Shown one piece after another: positions 51,735 through 62,259 of a DNA stretch of 64,000 bases; position 1 is the first letter of the stretch, and every line of letters starts with the position of its first letter. Made by a program: the position numbers and the translations under genes. The notes beneath the pieces were generated by a model. It was given only the letters and a program-made list of their open reading frames with translations. It ran no database searches and had not been told where the DNA came from. The stretch lies in NCBI GenBank assembly GCA_038025085.1, contig CM076144.1, forward strand, positions 2,542,001-2,606,000, in the 5' to 3' direction. This DNA comes from Tetragonia tetragonoides (taxonomy: Eukaryota; Streptophyta; Magnoliopsida; Caryophyllales; Aizoaceae).

Positions 51735-52990
51735 ATTTCGCCTAAGGCATATGTGATACGTTACTGGAACAAACATATTTACAGCGCAGCCACGCCGGCC
51801 TCCCTACTCACTGCTGCTCAGTCGATGAGATTCGCTCAACTTGCTTCCCAGCACTCATTATCGACTCACCTTGCAAGTCAGCCCATTTATTTTGCTCTAT
51901 TCCCAATGATGCTGGATTTACTGGTCTTAAGCAGTATGACTCTGGTGCTCATTTAGATGTCTGTGATCAGAGCAAGAACTGCATCAACTATGGAGCTCCA
52001 CAAGAAACACACGATTTTACGACCTATTAGACCATCTTTGCAACCTAAGACAGTAGCAATATCGCGTATTTCTTGTAGTGGAGCAACCCGGGAGGGCGGA
52101 TTTGATTCATTCAAGAAGTACACAACCGGGAAAAATCTGCCACTTGACTCATTTGAGATGTATGGCCAGGACTTAGTGAATCACACTGCCAAGTTTTCCA
52201 ACTCAAGCCAATGACGGCGACATAGTCTCCCAGACCTTCAAGACCTATGTTAATCAAGCCACCGGGGATAGCTACAGATTTGATACATATGCTGACAATG
52301 TTAACCAAAACCAACCCAACCTCACTTCACAATCACATCATACTCGAACGAATCCAACACCCATATAAGCTCATTCAAGTCTTACTCTGAAATGAGCAAC
52401 ACGGTTCCTCATGACTTTGCCAACTACAGAAACAAGGAGGAGAACTTAACCAACTCATTCAACGAGTATGGTAAGGATTTCGACTCTATATATTCCACTT
52501 TCTCTACTATGAGGCTGGAGATGGAGGTGCGGATAACTTTACCTGGCCTCATACGGGTTTTCCAGCAATACAGGGAGTAATAACTTTACAAACAATGGTG
52601 AAGGAAAGATTGCCGGGGATGAGAGTTTCTCAAGTTACAGGGTCCAAGAAGTAGTAGGTGCTGCCGTGCTGGGCATGATATTTTTCAATCCTATGCAGGT
52701 GATTCAAAATCGAGAGGTTAATTTTGTGACTTATAGGGAGTGGAATGATACAGGTTCCAACAACTTCACGTGATATGGGAAAGGTGGTGCAGAGGGTCAA
52801 GCAACTGAGTTCAAGTATATGGTCAGACCCGGGATTTTGAAGAGTATGCCAAAACAGGCGTCATATATGACACGTACTTGATCACAAGCAGTACTACTGT
52901 AGAAGATCTTGATGGACTGCCAAGAACGTGATCAATACCCATGCACATGCTAATCCTAGTCCTAATTCAGATGGGAATGGAGTTGATTAC
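51735..52990 (+). pseudogene. polygalacturonase beta-subunit-like (BURP family) pseudogene fragment
   Basis: The start reads AYVIRYWNKHIYSAATPAS and LASQHSLSTHL, matching the N-terminal part of plant polygalacturonase 1 beta-like proteins. Downstream sequence, in shifting frames, contains the family's FxxY-type repeats: FDSFKKYTTGKNLPLDSFEMYG, then QTFKTYVNQATGDSYRFDTYADNVN, then NEYGKDFDSIY, and RDFEEYAKTGV near 52835. Frames change repeatedly and stops interrupt repeats, e.g. NNFT-stop-YGKGG near 52770. The C-terminal BURP domain was not found. It sits between the two F-box paralogues. Confidence 0.75.
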
Positions 52991-53603
52991 ATTAGATGGT
53001 GAGTAATGAAACTAATTTGCAAAAATCCATATCTATCCCTGTAGATACAAAAGCAACCTACCCCTTCACAGTTCACACGAATATATATACATTGGGGGGG
53101 AGCCAAATACAATCGCAAGGTTGATGAAAATATCACATGTTTCGAATGTGTCCCAAATCCATGAAAATTAAAATTAAAAAGAAAAAGGTAACATCTTTGG
53201 ACTTTGAATTCTTATTATTAGCCACAACATTCACAGAATTAAATCTCAATGAGGGTAAGAGACCCTCCAGAAGCAAGAAGGCTTTCACAGCCCTCGTAAA
53301 CCAAACAAGTGACACTAAACAACCTCAAAGTGCAGAACTTAACCATTTTCCAGGGAAACAATAAACCATAATCCTTAATACAAACCATCCGAACATTTAT
53401 CCCAGACAAAATATTACATCTGTAAACAACCAAATTTAGCGAAAGCAAAAAATCACACAATATTGCAATCAATCAGCAAAGACAAGAAGATTGAGGTAAA
53501 CAGTATAAACTCTGAACCAGCAATGGTCTCAAAAATGATAGATCATTGGTCAAGTGAAACTCACTCAAAGTTGCAGTACATCTGACAACCTCTATGATCT
53601 CCT

Positions 53604-54857
53604 TCATCCTTGTGCCTCTATTGGAATGAAAGGAGATATGAGCGTCTCGACATAATTCACTATATCTTCACCTATGCCAATTCTCAAATTTTTCTTTGAA
53701 GTTGAAGGATTCTGGTTAACATCAACAAGATGGATGTACATTCCATCTATATACACAAGAAATTTGCCATTGCCACCTCCAGTAAGCCCAAAGAAATTGT
53801 ACCGACCTAAATGTTGACAACCAAAACTAAAAAACTTCACCCATGAATCCCAGTTTCCGTTTTCTTTCAACATCGCGATCTACATAGTCCCTCGACTATT
53901 ATCATTCCAGAAAACACACAAGCATCCTCTCAAAACCGATAGCGAGAAATACTCCAAAGCAGCAATCCACTCAGGAATTAGAACCTCATCAAACTTCTCA
54001 TCAACCAAACCAAACCCAACAATACACAATGCTTTAGGCTTCACCCCTTTAGCTTTAGTCATCCTCCAAAACAAACTTTCATCAACCAACAACCCCGAAT
54101 AATGCGACGGATCAATACTGTACCCATCAAAAATCCCAACTTTAATTTTCCTCCAACTAACACTACCACCCCTCAATCCAAAAACATACATTCTCTTTCT
54201 ACCATTACCCTTTTCCTCAGTCACATAAATAATCTTATAATCTTATAGACGACACATACCCAAATCCACAAATAAATTCCTGTTTACGAAATTTCGGTGG
54301 ATTAACAATATTACACAATTTCTTTTCTTTGCACCTCGGACAATAGGGTTAGGGATTTTTCTCAATTCTCGAATGTTAGGGTTCCAAATAAATATATAAT
54401 CAGATAAACGTACTTGAAACCCAAAATCAAGACAAATTAACCCATGAATTGAACCCACAATAAAAATTCCCTCACAATTAGCAAATGAAGCTTCAATAAG
54501 TTGAGAAAGCTCAGTGCCCAATTCAAGTTGAACCAAACCCTTTTTAATACCTGAAATTGCGATGTTGTTGTTAAAGTTGCTGATTTCGCCGCCATTGTAA
54601 TTGTCGCAAGCAGAATAATTGAAAGTTTGAAACTTGTCGTTGCTGATGAAGAGACATTGATTGGATTTGGATTGTCGAAATTGGAGGTGTAATTTCGCGA
54701 ATTGGGGATTGGAGATAATTGAGTTCCATTGTTTTGAGACCGATTTGAATCGAATTAGGGTTATTGGGGGGAGTTTTGGTAAGATTTCGGAGATTATGAG
54801 TTCATGGGGTAGATCACGATTATTGTGAGATTGAGATTGGATTTTGAGGTCATCCAT
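53604..54857 (-). pseudogene. broken F-box paralogue
   Basis: The N-terminal block (54857 downward) reads LPHELIISEILPKLPPITL and SVSKQWNSIISNPQFAKLHLQF, clearly paralogous to the F-box gene at 49898-51088. After WNPNIRELRKIPNP (about 54345) the frame shifts. The homologous FGYVSSI block is found in another frame and a further one-base shift is needed to reach DYKIIYVTEEKG. Near 53880 an in-frame TAG separates RGTM from IAMLKENGNWDSWVKFF. The C-terminus DIVNYVETLISPF is intact. Two frameshifts plus a nonsense codon make a pseudogene the simplest reading. Rescue by splicing cannot be fully excluded, but no canonical intron is visible at the lesions. Confidence 0.82.
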
Positions 54858-55640
54858 GTCTGGCTCTACAAGTTTGCCTTCTTTTTTATAGGTTATCCTT
54901 TTTCTTAATCCTTTTTTTTTTTTTTTTTGAGGTGTGTTTGTTTGTTGTTCTTAGACCCTAATTTACCATTGTGTTTAATCAAGAGGCATTTGTCTCGGTT
55001 ATCCTCTTACCTTTCAATTCGGAGGAGTGACATCAATAGTTGGATCTTGACCCAACTGGTTTGGGGTGGAGTGGGTTGGGAATGGGGGGTCATTTGTACA
55101 CCCAACTCTGGTCCAGTTCGAAATGGATTGGATTTTAGGCCCGAAATGGACTGGGGTGGGTGGAGACCCGATCCTACCATCTTAAAAAAAAAATTACCAG
55201 TATTTTCTCAAAAAAAAAAATAATAATAATTTACCATTGTGATACAATTACAATATTAATTATCGTTTAACCGAATATTTATCATGTTATAGCAGTATAC
55301 GCAAAAGCAAACAGCTCTAAGATTTCGGAGATTATGAGTTCATGGGGTAGATCACGATTATTGTGAGATTGAGATTGGGTTTTTAGGTCATCCATGCCCT
55401 GGCTCTACAAGTTGCCTTTCTAATTTATAGGTTATCCCTTTTTTCTTTTTCTTTTTAGGTCATCCATGCCCTGGCTCTACAAGTTGCCTTTCTAATTTAT
55501 AGGTTATCCCTTTTTTCTTTTTCTTCTTTTTCTTTTTTTTGAGTGTATTGTTTGTTGTTCTTAGACCCAATTACCATTGTGATACAATTACAATATTAAT
55601 TACCTTTAAACCGGATATTTATCATGTTATAGTAGCAAGC
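54775..55640. repeat. tandem duplication of the F-box 5' end and upstream DNA
   Basis: The block from 'gatttcggagattatgagttcatggggtag' through 'ggttatcc..ttt', 'gttgttcttagaccc..aattaccattgtg' and 'gatacaattacaatattaatta' to 'tatttatcatgttatag' occurs twice: about 54777-55290 and 55319-55635. The first copy is interrupted by the retroposon at 54974-55226. The second has an additional tandem copy of about 70 bp ('aggtcatccatgccctggctctac..', 55387 and 55458). Confidence 0.88.
54974..55226 (+). mobile_element. short retroposon (SINE-like), 253 bp, with 15-bp TSD and preserved empty site
   Basis: taatttaccattgtg is repeated at 54959-54973 and 55227-55241, with A-rich sequence immediately before the second copy. 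The duplicate block at 55566-55590 reads ccaattaccattgtgatac without the insert, i.e. an empty site. A B-box-like 'agttcgaaatgg' is present, but box A is not convincing, so SINE versus other retroposed RNA is undecided. Confidence 0.75.
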
Positions 55641-55691
55641 TTCATACAAAGAAAGCAAATATCAATAACTATGCCCTAGTACAATTAGAAG

Positions 55692-56632
55692 TCTAGGACT
55701 AGGGGCATGCTTGGATTGAGGATAATGATTAAGGGGGTAATGAAACAAATTAAAGGGTAAAATAAGAAGGTGGAGGTGGTGATGGAGTAATGATTAAGGG
55801 GGTTATGGAGGAACTGAAGGGAGAAAGGGGGGTAATTAGACCTGTCAATTGGGTTGGGCGGGTCGGGTTTGGGTCGGGTCGTTTCGAATTCGGGTTGAGA
55901 AATGCTTGACCCTGACCCAGTGTTATCGGGTTCGGGTCGACCCACCGGATCGGGTGACCCAAAAAATTTTATTTTATTTGTCAATTATATAGTCAGTTTA
56001 TGTTTTCAAAAGGTATATTTGTACACATATACTCTAATTTATAACTTGTATTAACTACATACGTATTTTATTCACGTTTTGAAATGTATATACACCTATA
56101 TGATATTTTTTATATTTTGTTTAATTATTCGATAAGTTGTACAATATAATTCTGTCCATTTGAGGGTAGTTAAGAGCAAAATTTCTCATTTTGAGAGAAT
56201 AAAGATGTAGAGAAAAAGTTAATGAAACACAAAAAAAAGTTTTATATGGTTTTTAGAATAACTTAGTTGAACTTTTTATTTATAATTACAAATTGTTCTA
56301 TTTTGCAGGTCAAACGGGTCGACCCACTAACGGGTCAGGTTTGACCCAAAAACACCGGGTTCATCGGGTTCGGGTTAAACCGGGTTTCGGGTCGGAAAAT
56401 CAGTGTCATGACCCTGAAAAAAGGGTCGGGTCGGGTCGGAAATTGACAGGTCTAGGGGTAATGCATTACTCTAGGGAGAGGGTGGGTAACTTTTACCCCC
56501 AAATGAGGGGAATGATTACCCTCATCTTCACAAAATCTAACACCCACCATCTCCCACACTCTCCATTTTAGCCGGCCTATAATTATATCTATAACCCCCT
56601 TAATCATTACTCTCATTCCAAACGTACCTTAG
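55692..56632. mobile_element. outer MITE interrupted by a nested hAT element
   Basis: The left end (from about 55696) gggcatgcttggattgagga and the reverse complement of the right end (to about 56630) aaggtacgtttggaatgaga continue into 'taatgattaaggggg' on both sides, giving imperfect terminal repeats of about 40 bp. Removing the inner element and one copy of its duplication leaves a compact MITE of about 310 bp with no coding sequence. Target duplication of the outer element was not resolved. Confidence 0.75.
55837..56454. mobile_element. inner hAT MITE (618 bp), GGGTCGGGT family, perfect 8-bp TSD
   Basis: Terminal repeats tagacctgtcaatt / aattgacaggtcta enclose arms rich in cgggtcgggt, and an AT-rich centre. 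The element is flanked by the exact octamer ggggtaat (55829-55836 and 56455-56462), the hAT-type duplication. It lies inside the outer MITE and so is the younger insertion. Confidence 0.92.
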
Positions 56633-56788
56633 AAGTGAATGATCCCAAAAAAAAAAAAAATACATAGAAGTGTACATTTTTCATTAAAAAAAAGTTACTA
56701 AAAGTCGGAACCCCTTTAAAACATGACAAAGGTTTATGACTTCGCCTCACTAATCTGTGAGTATGAAGTTTAACATTTAAGAAATCTT

Positions 56789-57390
56789 TAAAAGGTGGCA
56801 ATCGGGCGGATCGGATCGAGTTTGGGTTGGGTATTTTCGATTTCGGGTCATTACGATTTCGGGTAATATCGGGTCAAAAGAATAATCGGGTCAGGTTGGG
56901 TCGAGTCGGATTGTTTTGGATTTATGATGATGTCGAGTTACGGGTCAACTCGGGTCGGGTTAGTTCGGATTTCGATTAAGTCAGATTAGGGTTAGTTCGG
57001 TTTTCGGGTCATATGAGGTCAAATTTAATTCATGTTTTAGAGCATATAAAGTCGAAATAATATGAAAAACTCAATTCTATATGAAATTTTAAAATAATAT
57101 GGACTACATGTGTGTTTAATTAGTATTTTTTCAATCATTTCGAATATTATGTCATTATAAGTCGGATATATTCGGTTTCAAGTAGAGTCGGTTCGGGTAA
57201 CTTCGGGTCGGGTGTTATCGATTTCGGGTCAATTCGGAGAACGAGTGTTGTCGAGTATCGGGTTGGACCAGGTCGGGTTGGGTCAATTTCGGATAATAAT
57301 AATTGATACATTTTTGGGTGTCAAGCGGGTCTGATATTGGACAGATTGGGTCGGTTATCTCGGGTCGGGTTGGGTTTTGCCCGCTCTACC
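56789..57390. mobile_element. older member of the GGGTCGGGT MITE family
   Basis: Starts 'aaaggtggcaatcgggcggatcgg' and ends 'gggttttgcccgctctacc'. Both arms contain many cgggtcgggt/cgggtcaattcgg variants around an AT-rich middle. The termini align poorly with each other, and no duplication was found, consistent with age. Confidence 0.6.
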
Positions 57391-57804
57391 TAAGACACTC
57401 GAATTTGGGACCTAATATGGACATCTTTTTTGTTTTGTCATTGTTTATGTTTTCTACGCCCTCAAACTTTATGTTTGTGCATGTAAACTCAGACTAAAAA
57501 AAGGAATGCAAGTGACTGTCAAATCAAAAATTGCAGTTAAATGAAATCTCATTGTATATACCTTTCACTTCAATAAGAAACAAGCAATGATGCGGAAATT
57601 ATCTCTTCAACGATAAGATAGACACAGACTCTGACATCTTTAGCAAGGATGCGGAAATTACATGATAAGTTGCAAGTAGTAAGAACCTCTTTTATTTACA
57701 TTGAGAAAATTTCTTATGTCAGTAAGAACACTTTTGATTTACGGTTCCTGGTTTTTCTTAGCTTTTTCCCAAAGAGCGTTGTTATTTCAGTAAACAAGGT
57801 TTTT

Positions 57805-58011
57805 TTATTTATAATAGAGCCCCTTAGAACGGTCCAGATCATCTTCTTTCATCCATTGTCTAAATTTTTCGTTAGCCCAGTCACACTCTATGACATATGA
57901 TTTCACCCCCTCTCTGATATATAAGTCGTCAACTACCTTGAACTCTTCAGGTATAATATCTAAAAAGGGAGCACGACAATAAACATAGAGAAAGTCACAG
58001 TTATAAATCAA
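57805..58011 (-). CDS. conserved array ORF, copy 1, unknown function
   Basis: 68 codons. It starts MIYNCDFLYVYCRAPFLDII and carries KSYVIECDWANEKFRQW near its middle. It matches the ORFs at 58531 and 59259 with few changes. I do not recognise the family. A splice-acceptor-like ctccctttttag lies at 57960, inside the ORF. An upstream open block (58017-58081, ending GDLRGYLGIYIK before a GTGGTT donor-like site) is also conserved, but the two do not join in frame. It could be a small peptide gene, an exon remnant or chance. The complementary strand is also open. Confidence 0.35.
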   Translation of the reverse strand: MIYNCDFLYVYCRAPFLDIIPEEFKVVDDLYIREGVKSYVIECDWANEKFRQWMKEDDLDRSKGLYYK

Positions 58012-58530
58012 ACCACCTTGATATAGATACCAAGGTAACCACGCAAATCACCTTGCAATGCTTTATCAAACCTTCCACTATCTATGGTTTACGCGATTGT
58101 TCATATTAAATTCTAAAAATTTTATTGTATGATATTTAGTATGTAAAAAAAATTATTGTATACCATTTAGTATGTAATATAACACATCACATAACATGTT
58201 TGTGTATGTAAACTCGGACTAAAAAAAGGAAGGCAAGTGACTGTCAAATCAAAAATTGCGGTTAAATGAAATCTCATTGTATATACCCTTCACTCCAATA
58301 AGAAACAAGCAATGATGCAGAAGTTATCTCTTCAACGATAAGATAGACACAGACTCTGACATCTTTAGCAAGGATGTGGAAATTACATGATAAGTTGCAA
58401 GTGGTAAGAACCTCTGCTATTTACATTGAGTAAAATTTCTTATTTCAGTAAGAACTCTTTTGATTTACAGTTCCTAATTTTTCTTAGCTTCATCCCAAAG
58501 AGCGTTGTTATTTCAGTAAATAAGGCTTTT

Positions 58531-58737
58531 TTATTTATAATAGAGCCCCTTAGAACAGTCCATATCATCTTCTTTCGTCCATTGTCTAAATTTTTCATTA
58601 GCCCAGTCACACTCTATGACATATGATTTCACCCCCTCTCTGACATATAAATTGTCAACTACCTTGAACTTTTCAGGTATAATATCTAAAAAGGGAGCAC
58701 GACAATAAACATAGAGAAAGTCACAGTTATAAATCAA
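58531..58737 (-). CDS. conserved array ORF, copy 2, unknown function
   Basis: 68 codons. Compared with copy 1 it has E-to-K, D-to-N, I-to-V, M-to-T, L-to-M and R-to-C changes and no stop or frameshift. Same context in the second repeat unit. Function unknown. Confidence 0.35.
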   Translation of the reverse strand: MIYNCDFLYVYCRAPFLDIIPEKFKVVDNLYVREGVKSYVIECDWANEKFRQWTKEDDMDCSKGLYYK

Positions 58738-59258
58738 ACCACCTTGATATAGATACCAAGGTAACCACGTAAATCACCTTGCAATGCTTTATCAAACCTT
58801 CCACTATCTATGGTTTACGCGATTGTTCATATTAAATTCTAAAAATTTTATTGTATAATATTTAGTATGTAAAAAAAAAATTATTGTATAGCATTTAGTA
58901 TGTAATATAACACATCACATAACATGTTTGTGTATGTAAACTCGGACTAAAAAAAGGAAGGCAAGTGACTGTCAAATCAAAAATTGCGGTTAAATGAAAT
59001 CTCATTGTATATACCCTTCACTCCAGTAAGAAACAAGCAATGATGCAGAAGTTATCTCTTCAACGATAAGATAGACACAGACTCTGACATTTTTAGCAAG
59101 GATGTGGAAATTACATGATAAGTTGCAAGTGGTAAGAACCTCTGCTATTTACATTGAGTAAAATTTCTTATTTCAGTAAGAACTCTTTTGATTTACAGTT
59201 CCTGATTTTTCTTAGCTTCATCCCAAAGAGCGTTGTTATTTCAGTAAATAAGGCTTTT

Positions 59259-59462
59259 TTATTTATAATAGAGCCCCTTAGAACAGTCCATATCATCTTC
59301 TTTCGTCCATTGTCTAAATTTTTCATTAGCCCAGTCACACTCTATGACATATGATTTCACCCCCTCTACATATAAATTGTCAACTACCTTGAACTCTTCA
59401 GGTATAATATCTAAAAAGGGAGCACGACAATCAACATAGAGAAAGTCACAGTTATAAATCAA
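59259..59462 (-). CDS. conserved array ORF, copy 3, unknown function
   Basis: 67 codons. Differs from copy 2 by Y-to-D, K-to-E and an in-frame loss of three bases at the REGVKSY block (reads VEGVKSY). The indel keeps the frame. Function unknown. Confidence 0.35.
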   Translation of the reverse strand: MIYNCDFLYVDCRAPFLDIIPEEFKVVDNLYVEGVKSYVIECDWANEKFRQWTKEDDMDCSKGLYYK

Positions 59463-59640
59463 ACCACCTTGATATAGATACCAAGGTAACCACGTAAATC
59501 ACCTTGCAATGCTTTATCAAACCTTCCACTATCTATGGTTTACGCGATTGTTCATATTAAATTCTAAAAATATTATTGTATAATATTTAGTATGTAATAT
59601 AATTTTGTTGTATAATATTTAGTATGTAATATAACACAAC

Positions 59641-60272
59641 ACAGCATCACATAACATAACACAAGAAAATCATCATTATTAGGTGGGTTTGTTGACCACC
59701 TTATATTAAGAGGGTTTTTTTTTATTGTTTTCCATCCCTAAAACTCCTGTATATATATGGACCGTAACACATATGTAATTGTAAACGAATCTAGACAAAT
59801 ATCAAAACATGTTATCACCAAAAATGATTTTAAGGTACTAATATTAATATAATTAATTTGATTTCTATGACTGCTTCGTGACTGATGATGTAGTACTTTT
59901 GATTACAACACTTAACAAATCCGAGTTTACAATGGGGATCAAATACAATAGAATATAATAGCAAATACAGATATTTGTGCCATTATAACACTCCAAATAC
60001 TCATCAAATTTAGTATTGATGACAAATGTTTTTCCAAATGTTAACATAAAATGAGTTCTTCTAAACTCTATGTGAAGATTTATCGGCAAAGAATCTGGTC
60101 CGACCATATTCATTAGCTAATTGAATTAAATTTACTAAATAACTAAAAAGAAAAAAATAATAATATGGCTGAGAAAATTAAGTTGTTGAATTGAATTGAC
60201 ATTGAATTTGTTCCCGACTTAAACTACATAGCCCACCTCATCCTTGTGAAAGTTGGAAAGCTCTAACTTTAT
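59641..60272. other. intergenic, nothing recognised
   Basis: AT-rich DNA with no credible gene. Confidence 0.4.
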
Positions 60273-60695
60273 AGTGGTTGTTAATTTGGTTGACGATTAA
60301 AATTATAGGAAGTTGTATTTTCTTGTAAGTAGAAAAATAGTTGTTTGGTCAATAATAATGATGAGGGATGTGCAACTTTCCAAAAAGTTTCACTTTTTTC
60401 AAAATGGAGGAAGTCACCTACCTATTAGTTCCCTAGGTAAGTGAAAGTTCCTACAATAAGTTGCACTCCCTAATTTCTATGGTTTTGGAGGAAGTTACTT
60501 ACCTTGTTCATCTAGGTTCCCTAGCTAAGTGAAAGTTCCAATGGGAAGTTGCACTTCCTAATTTTTTTATTTTACTTTATTCACCGTTGATCACATTGAT
60601 TATTGTTAACCAAACACAATTTGGCACTTCTCAAAAACTTCAACTTTTTTGTAATTTCAATTTCAACTTTTCACATGCAACCAAACTACCACTTA
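60273..60695. mobile_element. probable hAT-like MITE
   Basis: Left 'agtggttgttaatttggttg' resembles the reverse complement of the right end, 'ctaagtggtagtttggttgc'. Inside, 'gaggaagt(c/t)ac.tacct....ttccctag.taagtgaaagttcc' is duplicated (about 60406 and 60490). The ends are imperfect and the duplication is unresolved. Confidence 0.5.
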
Positions 60696-60709
60696 GTGAT
60701 GTTTACTTG

Positions 60710-60856
60710 CTAGGAAGAGAAAAAAAAATGAGAAAAGTGAGATTGATTATACCATCCAAATAAAGTAATATTTTTACATCGTTTAAACTTGAGCAATAAT
60801 CGTGATTACATTGGATGGTGCAATCAACTTCACTTTTTCCATCCCTCTTCCCCTAC
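60710..60856. mobile_element. small MITE (about 147 bp)
   Basis: Inverted similarity of about 45 bp: left 'aagagaaaaaaaaatgagaaaagtgagattgattataccatcca' against the reverse complement of the right 'tggatggtgcaatcaacttcactttttccatccctctt'. The spacer is AT-rich, with no coding content. Confidence 0.6.
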
Positions 60857-61560
60857 TAATTTACTTTTTACCCCATATTTACTCTATAAAATGATTACAT
60901 CTCATTACATTGCATTACTAACGAGTAGACGAACCCTAGTTATACTTTAAACCCAACATATATAACAATTAGGAATTTTCAAGCAAAGAAAAAACTACCT
61001 ACTGTCGTTTCCTCTCCTCCTTCACCCCAATACTTCCCTCCCATTATCCTCTTAAAATCGTTGATGACTAGCTAATATGAATTTGTTATCGATGTTTAGA
61101 TAGAAATTATTACTAGCTAGTAACATTAAGATTGATTGAAGTACATACACAATTTCAAAAATTTGAATACAGAGTAGTTAAAAACAAAGCAGAATAGTGA
61201 AAGGTATAGAAACTTGAAACATATTCTATTGCCAACTTGTGATCTTGAAAAATATTTAGAGTACAGAAAAATGGTTTGTTTTAATTTAATGATGCCAATG
61301 GAGTTGCACGTTAAATAAAAGAAAAAGCCAGGAGGATTATCAAATATAGGAGATCAGATCGATGTATGTGAACACTGTTCATGAACATGGCAACCAACGC
61401 AAAAGAGAAAAGCTCTCATAATGCTGTCTGGATGGGTTGGTGTATACATGCCTTTTCCCATGGCACTTCTTCTTTTTTCTCTCCATCTTTCAAAGCTACA
61501 ATATTCTACCATAAATAATATTTCATGTGACTAAAGAAAAAAGAAAAGTACGCACCACCA
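60857..61560. other. intergenic / defensin upstream region
   Basis: AT-rich sequence with no gene recognised. It leads into the defensin promoter. Confidence 0.4.
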
Positions 61561-61569
61561 GCAATCTGC

Positions 61570-61577
61570 TATATAAA
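61570..61577 (+). promoter_or_regulatory. TATA box of defensin gene
   Basis: TATATAAA lies 137 bases upstream of the defensin ATG. It predicts a transcription start near 61600 and a leader of about 110 bases. Confidence 0.7.
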
Positions 61578-61713
61578 GGAGGAGCTTGGTAGCCATTACA
61601 TACTCACTCAGTCACTACTAGCCAGTGCATTTGTGCAACAACGTAACATCTCTTGTTTTCTAAGTCCAACTTAATTAATTGTGAGACAAGAAAAGGCAAG
61701 AGAAGGAAGGAAA

Positions 61714-62259
61714 ATGGAGCGTTCCACTCGTGTGTTCTCTGCTGTTCTTCTCGTCCTTCTGCTTGTCATGGCCACAGGTTAATTCCCCTAATTTCTTTTC
61801 ACTAATTCCCCTATGTGAAAATTTTGAGTTTTTATATAACGTTGTTCCTAGAGTTTGTATCATGTAAAAAATGCTGAATTTCACCTAATAAACACTAAAT
61901 CAACAATATTAATCTATAGGGACATACAGATAGATAAGATAAGATTAAATCTAATCGCGTATCGCTATGCAATATAATGTCTGTGCAATATAAGTTGAAC
62001 TTGTCCATGATTCGTGATTATGTATGGACAATCTTACTCTTGCAACAATTTTTAAAAATTATTTATGTATTTATGTAATGTGCATACAGAGGTTGGGACA
62101 AAGGTGGCAGAGGCAAGAACTTGCGAGTCTGCGAGCTACAGGTTTAGGGGTACTTGTGTGAGCAAGAGTAACTGTGCTAATGTTTGCAAAACTGAGGGCT
62201 TTCCTAGTGGCCATTGCCGTGGGTTACGTCGTCGATGCTTCTGTGTTAAGTATTGCTAA
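61714..62259 (+). CDS. plant defensin (gamma-thionin) precursor
   Basis: Two exons, 61714-61777 and 62090-62259, with a GT-AG intron in the signal-peptide region, as is usual for plant defensins. The precursor has 77 residues. Residues 1-30 are a secretory signal with a Leu/Val-rich core ending near VAEAR. The mature part of about 47 residues has eight cysteines in the plant defensin order (C-x10-C-x5-C-x3-C-x9-C-x6-C-x1-C-x3-C), giving the cysteine-stabilised alpha-beta fold. The core contains the conserved Gly before the fifth-cysteine region, and a basic RGLRRRCFC loop. Such peptides are secreted and generally act against fungi or as inhibitors or signals; the target is unknown. A polyadenylation-like aatgaataag lies near 62443. 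Confidence 0.95.

Larger units (their letters stand above)
57466..59640. repeat. three-unit tandem array, unit about 724-729 bp
   Basis: The anchor atgtaaactc(a/g)gactaaaaaaagg occurs at 57481, 58205 and 58934. Sequence is highly similar across the whole unit; units 2 and 3 are closest to each other. Each unit carries a minus-strand ORF of 67-68 codons, listed separately. Unit 3 ends in a short array of 'tttagtatgtaatataa' before unrelated AT-rich DNA. Confidence 0.93.

Noticed and set aside
57649..59354. Plus-strand ORFs in the three-unit array
   Set aside because: They overlap the minus-strand ORFs and are equally open, but their composition is Phe/Ile/Ser-rich, typical of reverse-strand reading; the minus strand looks more protein-like. 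Not decisive, so the minus ORFs carry low confidence.
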